This document shows positions 15,894 to 24,123 of a stretch of 64,000 bases of DNA, piece after piece. This DNA comes from Streptomyces sp. SA15 (GTDB lineage: Bacteria; Actinomycetota; Actinomycetes; Streptomycetales; Streptomycetaceae), in the NCBI RefSeq assembly GCF_002291145.1, contig NZ_NTGE01000099.1, positions 62,001 through 126,000 on the forward strand, read 5' to 3'. A program made the position numbers and the translations under genes. The notes under the pieces are model-generated. The model searched no databases. It saw only the letters and a program-made list of their open reading frames with translations, and was not told the DNA's origin. The stretch's first letter is position 1, and each line of letters starts with the position of its first letter.

Positions 15894-17714
15894 CTAGCTC
15901 GGCAAATACCTCGCCGCGAAGTCCAGTTCCAGTCTCACCTGCTTGATCCGCTCGTCCACCACCAGCGAGCCGTGCCCCGCGTCGTAGCGGTAGACCTCAT
16001 GCACCGCCCCTCTCGCCTCCAGGCGCTTGACGTAGTTGTCGATCTGGCGGATGGGGCAGCGGGGGTCGTTGACACCCGCCGAGATGTAGACGGGGGCCTT
16101 GACCTGGTCGACGTAGGTCAGCGGGGAGGACTCCTCGAAGCGCTCGGGGACCTCCTCCGGGGTGCCGCCCAGCAGGGTGCGGTCCATGGCCTTCAGGGCT
16201 TCCATCTCGTCGTGGTACGCCGTGACGTAGTCGGCGACCGGGACCGCCGCGATGCCCAGGGTCCACGCGTCCGGCTGGGTGCCGAGGCCGAGGAGGGTGA
16301 GGTAGCCGCCCCAGGAACCGCCGGTGAGGATAAGGCGGGAGGGGTCCGCCAGTCCTGAGGCGACCGCCCATTCCCGGACCGCCGCGATGTCCTCCAGCTC
16401 GATCAGACCGACCCGGTGCTTGAGCGCGTCCGTCCAGGCGCGGCCGTATCCCGTGGAGCCGCGGTAGTTGACGCGGACGACCGCGTACCCGTGGTCGACC
16501 CAGGCCGCGGGACCGGCCGCGAAGGAGTCGCTGTCGTGCCAGGTGGGACCGCCGTGGATGTCGAAGACCGTCGGGAGCGGGCCGGTCGCGCCCGCCGGCT
16601 TCTGGACCAGGGCGTGGATACGGCCACCGGGACCCTCCACCCACACGTCCTCCACGGGGACGGACCCCGGGGACTTCATGCCGGGCGGGTCGAGGACGAC
16701 CTTGCCGGTCGTCGAGCGGACGGTGGACGGCTCGGCGGCGGAGGACCACAGGTACTCCACGCTGCCGTCGGGGCGGGCCGTCGCCCCGGACACCGTGCCG
16801 GCGGGGGTCGGGACCTCGACCAGCTCACGGCCCGCCAGGTCGTACCGGAAGAGCTCGCTGCGGGCCTCGAAACTGTGCGCGATCAGCAGCCCGCTGCCGT
16901 CCGGATACCACTCGGCACTCACATCGCCGGGCAGCTCCAGGGCGAGGTCGGTCTCCTCGCCGGAGGCCACGTCCCACACCAGGGGCTCCCAGCGGCCGCG
17001 CCGCTGATGCCCGATGAGGAGCCGGCTGTCGCCGTCGACGGGCGCGAAGCCGAGTACCTCCAGACCCAGTTCCTCCGTTCCCTCCTTGGTGTCGTCGAGT
17101 TCGGCGACCGTCGTGCCGTCGGGGCGCAGGACGCGCAGTGCCGAGTGCATCGCGTCGCCGTGCTCGGTGTGCTCGATGGCGATCAGCGAGCCGTCGTGGG
17201 AGAGGTCGCCGACGCCCGCCGACTCGCGGTGACGGTAGATCTCCACCGGGTCCTCGCCGATGCGGGAGACGTGGATCGTCGTACCGTCCTCGTCGGTGGA
17301 GCGGCCCACGACCGCCGTACGACCGTCCCGGCCGAGGGCGAGTCCCGCCGGATACGACGGCTCCAGCCCGGGCGTGGCGAGCTCGTCCTCCCCGCCGTCG
17401 AAGGGCTGGCGCCGCCAGACCCCGAACTCGTCGCCGTCCTTGTCGTCGAACCACCACACCCACCGGCCGTCCGGGGAGAGCACGCCGTCCGTCGTGCCGT
17501 TCGGCCGGTCGGTCACCTGGCGTTGCTCGCCCGTCGAACGGTCCCAGGCATACAGCTCGTACGTCCCCGTCGCGTTCGACACGAACAGGGAGCGGTCCGG
17601 TGCGTCCTCCGCCCAGTCGGGCAGGGACACCCGGGGTGCCCGGAAACGCTGCTCCCAGTCCGGCATCTCCTCGTCGTTCCGCTCAGCCGCGGCGGACCCG
17701 TTGCTCTCAGTCAT
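15894..17714 (-). CDS. S9 family peptidase (prolyl oligopeptidase / acylaminoacyl peptidase-like)
   Basis: This 606-residue protein has an N-terminal beta-propeller (about 30-340) built from repeats such as SPDGRWVWWFDDKDG. A C-terminal alpha/beta hydrolase domain follows. The nucleophile elbow GGSWGGY has S467, with FDIHGGPTW as the oxyanion strand, SAGVNDPRC carrying the Asp, and DAGHGS carrying the His. No signal peptide is seen, so it acts in the cytosol on short peptides that pass the propeller. It starts with ATG and stands alone, convergent with the RCK gene. Confidence 0.93.
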   Translation of the reverse strand: MTESNGSAAAERNDEEMPDWEQRFRAPRVSLPDWAEDAPDRSLFVSNATGTYELYAWDRSTGEQRQVTDRPNGTTDGVLSPDGRWVWWFDDKDGDEFGVWRRQPFDGGEDELATPGLEPSYPAGLALGRDGRTAVVGRSTDEDGTTIHVSRIGEDPVEIYRHRESAGVGDLSHDGSLIAIEHTEHGDAMHSALRVLRPDGTTVAELDDTKEGTEELGLEVLGFAPVDGDSRLLIGHQRRGRWEPLVWDVASGEETDLALELPGDVSAEWYPDGSGLLIAHSFEARSELFRYDLAGRELVEVPTPAGTVSGATARPDGSVEYLWSSAAEPSTVRSTTGKVVLDPPGMKSPGSVPVEDVWVEGPGGRIHALVQKPAGATGPLPTVFDIHGGPTWHDSDSFAAGPAAWVDHGYAVVRVNYRGSTGYGRAWTDALKHRVGLIELEDIAAVREWAVASGLADPSRLILTGGSWGGYLTLLGLGTQPDAWTLGIAAVPVADYVTAYHDEMEALKAMDRTLLGGTPEEVPERFEESSPLTYVDQVKAPVYISAGVNDPRCPIRQIDNYVKRLEARGAVHEVYRYDAGHGSLVVDERIKQVRLELDFAARYLPS

Positions 17715-17855
17715 GGCCCAATACTGCCTGCCCCGACCGACAATCCGCTGGCCGCCTCCTCAGCCTGTGGATAACTTCGACCGGGCTCTTCCGATCCTCT
17801 TACACGGACCGACCATGAGGACCGATTGTCAGTGGCGCGGTGCAGACTCGATCGC

Positions 17856-18230
17856 ATGACGGATCTGCGCAAGACAGTCGAGACCTTCTGGGCCACGGCA
17901 CAGGCCCGGGACTGGGACGCGTTCGCGGATACGCTGGCCGAGGACGTCGTGTACACGCTGCCGCAGACGCGGGAGCGAATCGTCGGGCGGGAGCGGTATG
18001 TGCGGTTCAACCGGGAGTATCCGGGTGACTGGCGGCTGCGGGTCGAGCGGATCGTCGCCGAGCCGGAGCAGGTGGTCAGCTGGGGACTCTTCACGGTGGA
18101 GCTGGAGGAGATGTACGGCATCTCGTTCTTCACGGGGGACGACAGCGGGCGTATATCCGCCGTCACCGACTTCTGGCCGGAGCCGTACGAACCGCCCGCG
18201 GGCCGGGAGCATCTCGTCGAAAGGTACTGA
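17856..18230 (+). CDS. SnoaL/NTF2-like nuclear transport factor 2 family protein
   Basis: This 124-residue protein has the NTF2-like cone fold pattern: an N-terminal helix (DLRKTVETFWATAQARDWDA), FADTLAEDVVYTLPQTRERI, then beta strands ending in AVTDFWPEPYEPP. Members bind or transform small hydrophobic ligands, and no catalytic residue set is clear here. The ATG at 17856 fits the family start better than an upstream GTG at 17826. It is 35 bp before the SURF1 gene on the same strand and could be cotranscribed. Confidence 0.82.
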   Translation: MTDLRKTVETFWATAQARDWDAFADTLAEDVVYTLPQTRERIVGRERYVRFNREYPGDWRLRVERIVAEPEQVVSWGLFTVELEEMYGISFFTGDDSGRISAVTDFWPEPYEPPAGREHLVERY

Positions 18231-18265
18231 CCCCGCGGCCGGGCTCTCCGCAGGAGCCCCGTACC

Positions 18266-19060
18266 GTGGAGGGTGTGTACCGGTTTCTGCTGACGCCCCG
18301 TTGGTGGGGGATCAACGTCTTCGTGCTGCTCGCCATCCCCTTCTGCATCTTCATGGGCTCGTGGCAGCTGAGCCGGTTCGAGCAGCGGGTGGAGGACCAT
18401 CGCAGCGCCGGTGAGCAGGCGGCGGTGGCCAAGCGGGAGGCGGCGCGTCCGCTCACCGAGCTGCTGCCCGTGGACAAGGCGACGGTCGGCAAGCAGGTCA
18501 CCGCGAGCGGCCGGTACGGCAAGCAGCTGCTGGTCCCCGACCGGGAGCTGGACGGCAAGTCCGGCTCCTACGTCCTGACGCTGCTGCACACCGACGAGGG
18601 CAAGGCCCTGCCGGTGGTGCGGGGCTGGCTGCCCGGCGCCGCGGACCCGGCGAAGGCCCCCGCCGCGCCGCGCGGCGAGGTCACCGTCACCGGTGCGCTG
18701 CAGGCGTCCGAGACGCCTGGGGACAACGGGGTCAGTGCGCAGGGCGGGCTGCCGGCGGGACAGACGGCGGCGATCAGTGCGGCGTCGCTGGTGAACCTCG
18801 TGCCGGACGATGTGTACGACGCTTGGGTCACGCTCGATCGTGGGGACTCGGGGATGAAGGCGGTGCCGGCGGCTGCGCCTGCGGACACCGGGCTGGATCT
18901 GAAGGCGTTCCAGAACCTCGGGTACACCGGGGAGTGGTTCGTGTTCGCCGGGTTCGTGGTGTTCATGTGGTTCCGGCTGTTGCGGCGTGAGGTGGAGTTT
19001 CTGCGGGACGCGGAGCTCGGGCTGGTGCCGCAGGAGAACGAGGAACGGGTCACTGTCTGA
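18266..19060 (+). CDS. SURF1 family cytochrome oxidase biogenesis protein
   Basis: This protein of about 264 residues has the SURF1 layout. An N-terminal membrane helix (WGINVFVLLAIPFCIFMGSW) is followed by QLSRFEQRV. The large periplasm-side domain includes PVVRGWLPG, and a C-terminal membrane helix is at WFVFAGFVVFMWFRLL. SURF1 helps insert haem a in the aa3-type cytochrome c oxidase. GTG at 18266 has AGGAG about 9 nt upstream; a GTG at 18275 is the usual start in relatives and is also possible. Confidence 0.93.
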   Translation: MEGVYRFLLTPRWWGINVFVLLAIPFCIFMGSWQLSRFEQRVEDHRSAGEQAAVAKREAARPLTELLPVDKATVGKQVTASGRYGKQLLVPDRELDGKSGSYVLTLLHTDEGKALPVVRGWLPGAADPAKAPAAPRGEVTVTGALQASETPGDNGVSAQGGLPAGQTAAISAASLVNLVPDDVYDAWVTLDRGDSGMKAVPAAAPADTGLDLKAFQNLGYTGEWFVFAGFVVFMWFRLLRREVEFLRDAELGLVPQENEERVTV

Positions 19061-19093
19061 CGCCGGCGGGCGACAACAGCCCGTCGTGGGGGT

Positions 19094-19183
19094 CCCCCCG
19101 CTCGAGCGAAGCCGAGAGTGGGGGAGATTGAGGACGAGGCCGTTCAGGCCGACAGCGGGGGTCCGGGGGCTGCAAGCCCCCAG
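19094..19183. repeat. Streptomyces dispersed intergenic repeat (two palindromic units)
   Basis: Two inverted-repeat modules follow one another: one around CTCGAGCGAAGCCGAGAG flanked by G/C runs (about 19094-19125), and one from TTGAGGACGAGGC through GGGGGCTGCAAGCCCCCAG (19128-19183). The second is almost the same as the reverse complement of 31674-31746. Such units recur in Streptomyces intergenic DNA downstream of genes, probably as RNA hairpins. Confidence 0.75.
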
Positions 19184-19245
19184 CGAGGTCGGCACCCGCG
19201 CACGGGCACCGCGGCTCCATCACGATGAAGGACAAACCGCAGCCG

Positions 19246-20421
19246 TCAGGACGCCGCCAGCACACCCGTCCAGTAGACAACCCCCGCACACGCATTGGTC
19301 ACCGTCGCCGAAGTCGCCGGCCCCCCGGACTCCCCCGTGTTCGTGATCGTGACGCTGCCGTCCGCCGTGCCGTCCTCCGTCATCATCTGGGTGGACGTGC
19401 CGGTGTCGCCGCCGGTGGAGCTGCCCGTGGTCGTGTCGGGGTTCTCCGTGGGCGTCGGGTCGGGCGTCGGGTTGCCCGTGTCGCCGCCGGTGTCGCCGCC
19501 GCCGGTCGTGGGGCAGGTTTCCGAGGGCACCCAGGCGAACTTCACGTCGTACGAGGAGCCCGGCTTCAGCAGCAGCGAGGTGAGCTCGAGGGACGGGTCG
19601 GGCAGGCCCGCCGCCGCGTCCCCGGAGGTGTGCCGGACCGCGCTGATCTTGGTGGCGTCCGCCGCGCCCGCCGGGGTCGGGGTGATCGTGCCCGGGCCGC
19701 TGACCGTGCAGTCGGAGGCGGAGGTGTTGGTGTAGCGGAAGGTGCCGTAGACCGTGCCGGCGGAGTCGGGGACGTCGGTGGTCGCCTCGCCCGGGCTCAG
19801 CTCGGTGGCCGTGCACACCGGGACGCCCGGGACCATGGACGCGGAGGGGTTCGTGCCGCCGACCGTTCCCTTGCCGCTGTCGGTGCCCTTTCCCTTGTCC
19901 TGTTCCTTCTGCTCGCCCTTGCCCTTGTCCTCGGCCTTGCCCGAGGAGGTGCCCGAGGTGCTCTCGCCGCCGTCCGGGGCCTTGCCCTCCCCGGAGCCGC
20001 CCTGTGCCTGCGAGTAGTGTCCGGCCACGGACGGGTTGGCGTCGGTGCCGGTGGAGTTGGAGACGTGCACGAGGGCCGGGACGGCGGTGCCGATGAAGAG
20101 GGCCGCGGCCGCCATGCCGACGACGGCCTGCCGCTTGCGCGCCCGCCGGGCGGGTACCGCCTTGCGCAGGTGGTCCAGCGTCCCGTCGCGCGGCTCGATC
20201 TCCTGGACCGCCTGATGCAGCAGCCCGCGCAGTGCCAGCTCGTCCGAGTCGAGCCCCGTGGAGCTCTGGTCGTCGGGGCCGTGGTTCACAGTTCCGTTCC
20301 CAGCGTGCGATTGCTTCGGCGCTTGACTGCCCGACGACTGAGTCGGCTCGCGCCATTCATAGGGCTCATGGGGGACGTGCAGATGACGCCGCGCGTCCCG
20401 CCCGTCCTGGTCACCACTCAT
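19246..20421 (-). CDS. Single-span membrane protein partnered with an ECF sigma factor
   Basis: This 391-residue protein has a cytoplasmic part of about 98 residues and one membrane helix (AVVGMAAAALFIGTAVPALV). The outer region begins with a Gly/Lys/Glu-rich linker, and a beta-rich domain with two cysteines (VCTATELSPG, ASDCTVSG) follows. A second Pro/Thr/Gly linker and a tail, VTNACAGVVYWTGV, complete it. The start overlaps the sigma-factor stop codon by 4 bp, so they are coexpressed. Position suggests an anti-sigma factor or sigma-linked sensor, but the usual zinc anti-sigma HxxxCxxC motif is missing. That role is inference. Confidence 0.75.
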   Translation of the reverse strand: MSGDQDGRDARRHLHVPHEPYEWREPTQSSGSQAPKQSHAGNGTVNHGPDDQSSTGLDSDELALRGLLHQAVQEIEPRDGTLDHLRKAVPARRARKRQAVVGMAAAALFIGTAVPALVHVSNSTGTDANPSVAGHYSQAQGGSGEGKAPDGGESTSGTSSGKAEDKGKGEQKEQDKGKGTDSGKGTVGGTNPSASMVPGVPVCTATELSPGEATTDVPDSAGTVYGTFRYTNTSASDCTVSGPGTITPTPAGAADATKISAVRHTSGDAAAGLPDPSLELTSLLLKPGSSYDVKFAWVPSETCPTTGGGDTGGDTGNPTPDPTPTENPDTTTGSSTGGDTGTSTQMMTEDGTADGSVTITNTGESGGPATSATVTNACAGVVYWTGVLAAS

Positions 20422-21092
20422 GCAGGCGCCTCCATGGCGACCCGCAGGGCCGCGATGCCACGTGAGCCGTACGCCTTGACGGAGCCCAGCGATATCCCGA
20501 GCGTCTCGGCGACCTGCGCCTCGGTCATGTCCGCGAAGTAGCGCAGGACCAGGACCTCGCGCTGGCGGCGCTGCAGGCCCTTCATCGCCTTGATCAGGGA
20601 GTCGCGCTCCAGCTGGTCGTAGGCACCCTCCTCGGCGCTCGCCATGTCGGGCATCGGCTTGGACAGCAGCTTCAGGCCGAGGATGCGGCGGCGCAGGGCC
20701 GAGCGGGAGAGATTGACGACCGTCTGACGCAGGTACGCGAGCGTCTTCTCCGGGTCGCGGACGCGCTTGCGCGCGGAGTGGACGCGGATGAACGCCTCCT
20801 GGACGACGTCCTCGCAGGAGGCCGTGTCGTCGAGGAGGAGCGCCGCGAGCCCCAGGAGTGAGCGGTAGTGGGCGCGGTAGGTCTCGGTGAGGTGGTCGAC
20901 GGTGGTTCCGGCCGCCACCGTGTCGTCGGCACCGTCGCGCTGATTCGGTATGCGGGCGGGCCGCGCTGCGGGCATGGGCGCGATCACCGGCATGCCACCG
21001 GACGTGCCGGGCATGCGTGGTCGTAGGGACGGGCGGGGCGGCCGTAGGGCCGTGCCGCGCGTCGCCGCAGGGAAGTCGAGTACCTCAGCCAC
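20418..21092 (-). CDS. SigE-family ECF RNA polymerase sigma factor
   Basis: This 224-residue ECF sigma factor has region 2 at YRAHYRSLLGLAALLLDD...CEDVVQEAFIRVH and region 4 at LQRRQREVLVLRYFADMTEAQ...ISLGSVKAYGSRGIAALR. It has an N-terminal extension of about 60 residues rich in Pro and Arg, which may be an annotation artefact: the GTG start at 21092 has no good ribosome site, and internal ATGs exist. It is followed by the membrane-protein gene with a 4-bp overlap. Upstream lies a 395-bp gap with a DasR-like site and the asd terminator. Confidence 0.92.
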   Translation of the reverse strand: MAEVLDFPAATRGTALRPPRPSLRPRMPGTSGGMPVIAPMPAARPARIPNQRDGADDTVAAGTTVDHLTETYRAHYRSLLGLAALLLDDTASCEDVVQEAFIRVHSARKRVRDPEKTLAYLRQTVVNLSRSALRRRILGLKLLSKPMPDMASAEEGAYDQLERDSLIKAMKGLQRRQREVLVLRYFADMTEAQVAETLGISLGSVKAYGSRGIAALRVAMEAPA

Positions 21093-21277
21093 GCCAGTTG
21101 GACACGCTTCCCCTCGTCAGGGTTGTACGCGACCGACCGTCTTGTGTCAGGCAGCACAACTGACAGTGCGTCGAACGCCCTCATGCCCTACCCGCTCTTC
21201 CCCTGTGTTCTGAATGATCAGGGCGTCCCCACGCCCCGTGAAACATCCCCGCGCCCCCGCAGGGCGTCCGCAAAGAC

Positions 21278-21315
21278 GCTCCCCGCCCTCCGCGCGGTTG
21301 CGGAGGGCGGGGAGC
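21278..21315. terminator. Perfect 16-bp stem terminator downstream of asd
   Basis: GCTCCCCGCCCTCCGC and its exact complement are separated by 6 nt. Read from the asd side (minus strand) the hairpin is followed by GTCTTTGCGG, a short T-rich run, so it likely ends the ask-asd transcript. Confidence 0.85.
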
Positions 21316-21347
21316 CAAATCTTCGGACGCCGAGGCGGCTCGGTTCA

Positions 21348-21363
21348 AGTGGTCCAGACCAAC
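21348..21363. promoter_or_regulatory. DasR-like (dre) site
   Basis: AGTGGTCCAGACCAAC is close to the known DasR-responsive element A(G/C)TGGTCTAGACCA(G/C)T, with one change in the core and changes at the last two positions. DasR is the GntR-family repressor of N-acetylglucosamine and chitin genes in Streptomyces. The site is about 256 bp upstream of the sigma-factor start, so a role there is uncertain. Confidence 0.45.
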
Positions 21364-21487
21364 ATCTGGATCACATCTTGTACCCGAATCCTACAAAAGT
21401 ATGCGGTTACTGCCAGGAGTTTTCCGGTGGCAACCCCTTGCCTCAACACATGTCACATCCCACTCAGCGCCGGAAACGGCGCCGGCG

Positions 21488-22573
21488 TCACTCGGACTCC
21501 GCCGCCACCAGCTCCGCGATCTGCGCGGTGTTGAGCGCGGCGCCCTTGCGCAGGTTGTCGCCGCATACGAAGAGCTCAAGGGCGGTTGGATCATCGAGGG
21601 CCCGACGCACCCGGCCGACCCAGGTCGGGTCGGTGCCCACGACATCGGCGGGCGTGGGGAACTCCCCGGCCTCCGGATCGTCGAAGAGGACGACCCCGGG
21701 CGCTGTGGCGAGGATCTCACGCGCCTTGTCGACGGTGACCTCGCCCTCGAAGCGGGCGTGGACGGTGAGCGAGTGCGTGGTGATCACCGGCACCCGTACG
21801 CAGGTCACCGCGACGGGCAGCCTCGGCAGTCCGAGAATCTTGCGGGACTCGTCCCGCACCTTCATCTCCTCCGACGACCAGCCGTCCTCCCTGAGGGATC
21901 CGGCCCACGGTACGACGTTCAGCGCGACCGGCTCCGGGAACGGCCCGGTGTTGTCCCCGACGGCCCGCCGTACGTCACCGGGGCTGGTCCCCAGTTCCGT
22001 ACCGGCGACGAGGGACATCTGCTGCCGCAGCGTCTCCACACCGGCCTGCCCGGCGCCGCTCACCGCCTGGTACGAGGAGACGACCAGTTCGCGCAGCCCG
22101 AACTCGGCGTGCAGCGCGCCGAGCGCCACGATCATGGAGAGAGTCGTGCAGTTGGGGTTGGCGATGATCCCGCGCGGACGCAGCCGCGCCGCGTGCGGAT
22201 TGACCTCGGGGACGACCAGGGGCACGTCCGGGTCCATCCGGAAGGCGCCCGAGTTGTCCACGACCACCGCGCCCTTGGCGGCGGCGACCGGCGCCCACTG
22301 CTCGGCGATCTCGTCCGGTACGTCGAACATGGCGACGTCGACCCCGTCGAAGGCCTCCTCCGACAGGGCCACCACCTCGACCTCCTCGCCGCGCACGGCC
22401 AGCTTGCGGCCGGCCGAGCGCGGTGAGGCGATCAGACGGATCTCGCCCCAGATGTCCGCGTGCTGGGACAGGATCTGGAGCATGACCGTGCCGACGGCTC
22501 CGGTCGCACCCACGACCGCGAGCGTCGGGCGTACGGACCGATCGGACCGACCGGTCCGCTCCGTGTCGGCCAT
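21488..22573 (-). CDS. asd: Aspartate-semialdehyde dehydrogenase
   Basis: This 361-residue enzyme reduces aspartyl-4-phosphate to aspartate semialdehyde with NADPH, the branch point to lysine, threonine and methionine. The Rossmann start is VVGATGAVGTVML. The catalytic cysteine is C142 in ANPNCTT, and SSYQAVSGAGQAGVE forms the substrate loop. RVPVITTHSLTVH carries the conserved His. The ATG is chosen because it overlaps the aspartokinase stop codon (TGATG, sharing base 22573), giving translational coupling. A strong terminator follows. Start extensions into ask are not real. Confidence 0.96.
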   Translation of the reverse strand: MADTERTGRSDRSVRPTLAVVGATGAVGTVMLQILSQHADIWGEIRLIASPRSAGRKLAVRGEEVEVVALSEEAFDGVDVAMFDVPDEIAEQWAPVAAAKGAVVVDNSGAFRMDPDVPLVVPEVNPHAARLRPRGIIANPNCTTLSMIVALGALHAEFGLRELVVSSYQAVSGAGQAGVETLRQQMSLVAGTELGTSPGDVRRAVGDNTGPFPEPVALNVVPWAGSLREDGWSSEEMKVRDESRKILGLPRLPVAVTCVRVPVITTHSLTVHARFEGEVTVDKAREILATAPGVVLFDDPEAGEFPTPADVVGTDPTWVGRVRRALDDPTALELFVCGDNLRKGAALNTAQIAELVAAESE

Positions 22574-23865
22574 CAGCGGCCAGTGCCTCCGTAGACGACG
22601 GCCTCGTCGCTGTCGGAGTCGAGCCCGAAGGCGGTGTGCACGGCACGGACGGCCTCGGGCACGTCGTCGGCACGGGTGACGACCGAGATGCGGATCTCGG
22701 AGGTCGAGATCAGCTCGATGTTCACGCCCGCGTCGCTCAGCGCCTCGAAGAACGAGGCCGTGACACCCGGGTTGGTCTTCATCCCCGCGCCGACCAGCGA
22801 GATCTTCCCGATCTGGTCGTCGTAGCGCAGCGAGTCGAAGCCGATGCCGTGCTTGTTCCGCTCCAGCGCGTCGATGGCCTTGCGGCCCTCGGTCTTCGGC
22901 AGCGTGAAGGAGATGTCCGTCAGCCCGGTGGAGGCGGCGGACACGTTCTGCACGACCATGTCGAGGTTGATCTCGGCATCGGCGATCGTGCGGAAGATGG
23001 AGGCGGCCTCGCCCGGCTTGTCGGGCACGCCGACGACCGTGATCTTGGCCTCCGAGGTGTCGTGCGCGACACCGGAGATGATGGCCTGCTCCACCTTCTG
23101 CTCCCCTTGCTGCTGTGTCTTTTGAACGAGTGGCTCGCTGCTGACCCACGTGCCCTGGAGCCCGCTGAAGGAGGAGCGGACGTGGATCGGGATGTTGTAG
23201 CGGCGGGCGTACTCCACACAGCGGTGGAGCAGCACCTTCGACCCTGAGCTGGCCAGTTCGAGCATGTCCTCGAACGAGATCCAGTCCATCTTCCGGGCCT
23301 TCTTCACCACACGCGGGTCGGCGGTGAACACACCGTCGACGTCGGTGTAGATCTCGCACACCTCGGCGTCGAGCGCGGCGGCAAGCGCCACGGCCGTCGT
23401 GTCGGACCCACCGCGACCGAGCGTGGTGATGTCCTTCTTGTCCTGGCTGACGCCCTGGAACCCGGCGACGATGGCGATGTTGCCCTCGTCGAGCGCCGTC
23501 CTGATCCGGCCCGGCGTGACGTCGATGATCCGCGCTTTGTTGTGGACCGAGTCGGTGATGACGCCTGCCTGGCTGCCGGTGAAGGACTGGGCCTCGTGAC
23601 CCAGGTTTTTGATCGCCATGGCCAGCAGTGCCATGGAGATACGCTCTCCGGCGGTCAGCAGCATGTCGAACTCACGCCCGGCCGGCATCGGAGATACCTG
23701 CCCGGCGAGATCGATCAGCTCGTCCGTCGTGTCGCCCATCGCGGAAACGACGACGACAACCTGGTTGCCGTTCTTCTTCGCTTCCACGATCCGCTTGGCG
23801 ACGCGCTTGATGCCCTCGGCATCGGCTACGGAGGAGCCTCCGTACTTCTGCACGACAAGGCCCAC
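22573..23865 (-). CDS. ask: Aspartate kinase
   Basis: This 430-residue enzyme phosphorylates aspartate, the first step of the aspartate pathway. The N-terminal kinase domain starts VVQKYGGSSVADAEGI. GRGGSDTTAVALAAALDAE forms the Asp/ATP site, and two ACT regulatory domains fill about 265-425 (ITVVGVPDKPGEAASIF, ISLVGAGMKTNPGVTASFF). Feedback control by Lys plus Thr is usual for this class. The GTG at 23865 has GAGGAG about 7 nt upstream and begins at the family start. A second start inside the gene may make a separate beta subunit (see 23092-23107). Confidence 0.96.
   Translation of the reverse strand: MGLVVQKYGGSSVADAEGIKRVAKRIVEAKKNGNQVVVVVSAMGDTTDELIDLAGQVSPMPAGREFDMLLTAGERISMALLAMAIKNLGHEAQSFTGSQAGVITDSVHNKARIIDVTPGRIRTALDEGNIAIVAGFQGVSQDKKDITTLGRGGSDTTAVALAAALDAEVCEIYTDVDGVFTADPRVVKKARKMDWISFEDMLELASSGSKVLLHRCVEYARRYNIPIHVRSSFSGLQGTWVSSEPLVQKTQQQGEQKVEQAIISGVAHDTSEAKITVVGVPDKPGEAASIFRTIADAEINLDMVVQNVSAASTGLTDISFTLPKTEGRKAIDALERNKHGIGFDSLRYDDQIGKISLVGAGMKTNPGVTASFFEALSDAGVNIELISTSEIRISVVTRADDVPEAVRAVHTAFGLDSDSDEAVVYGGTGR
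23092..23107 (-). promoter_or_regulatory. Internal ribosome site and GTG start for an aspartokinase beta subunit
   Basis: On the minus strand, AGGGGAG (23107-23101) lies 6 nt before an in-frame GTG (23094-23092). The product would be 173 residues beginning VEQAIISGVAHDTSEAKITV, which is just the ACT-domain part. Overlapping in-frame alpha and beta subunits are known for Bacillus and Corynebacterium aspartokinases, so the same is likely here. Confidence 0.65.
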
Positions 23866-23945
23866 GTGCGCTCCTCGCTCAGTCCGTGTGTGTCGGCTCA
23901 GTTTAACGAGCGTCCGAAATTCCCTTCCGGGATACCGCATGGTGA

Positions 23946-24008
23946 GATGTCCCGATCTGCGATGTCCGGTCGGCGGGATGTCCCGTCGGCGGGATGTCCG
24001 GTCGCTCG
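23946..24008. repeat. 16-bp tandem repeat, about four units
   Basis: Units such as GATGTCCGGTCGGCGG (23961-23976), GATGTCCCGTCGGCGG (23977-23992) and a diverged copy (23993-24008) follow a 15-bp related unit (23946-23960). They lie in the divergent promoter region between ask and the two-component genes. Confidence 0.8.
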
Positions 24009-24083
24009 TGCTTCGGTCTGCACATGCCCGGGGCGCACCCACCACACTCGGAAAGTGCCGCGGGTCACAAGTGATTCAGAAGC

Positions 24084-24104
24084 GAGATCTGTCCATTAGA
24101 TCTC
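24084..24104. promoter_or_regulatory. Inverted repeat upstream of the response regulator
   Basis: GAGATCT and AGATCTC form a perfect 7-bp inverted repeat with a 7-bp spacer, ending 20 bp before the regulator's GTG. A candidate -10 (TAGGGT, 24111-24116) lies between, only 7 nt from the GTG. The site may bind the response regulator itself. Confidence 0.45.
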
Positions 24105-24123
24105 AAGCACTAGGGTTCGGCCT

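Larger units (their letters stand above)
21093..21487. other. Gap between asd end and sigma gene start, no gene seen
   Basis: This 395-bp stretch has no convincing coding sequence. It holds a 16-bp-stem terminator for asd (21278-21315), a DasR-like site (21348-21363) and a longer imperfect inverted repeat around it (21349-21374). It also contains a stretch with visibly lower G+C (about 21365-21420). The sigma-gene promoter should be in 21095-21200 but no clear -10/-35 was recognised. Confidence 0.65.

Noticed and set aside
17766..17774. A perfect DnaA box (TGTGGATAA) upstream of the SnoaL-like gene
   Set aside because: It is a single box with no AT-rich region or cluster around it, so it does not mark an origin.
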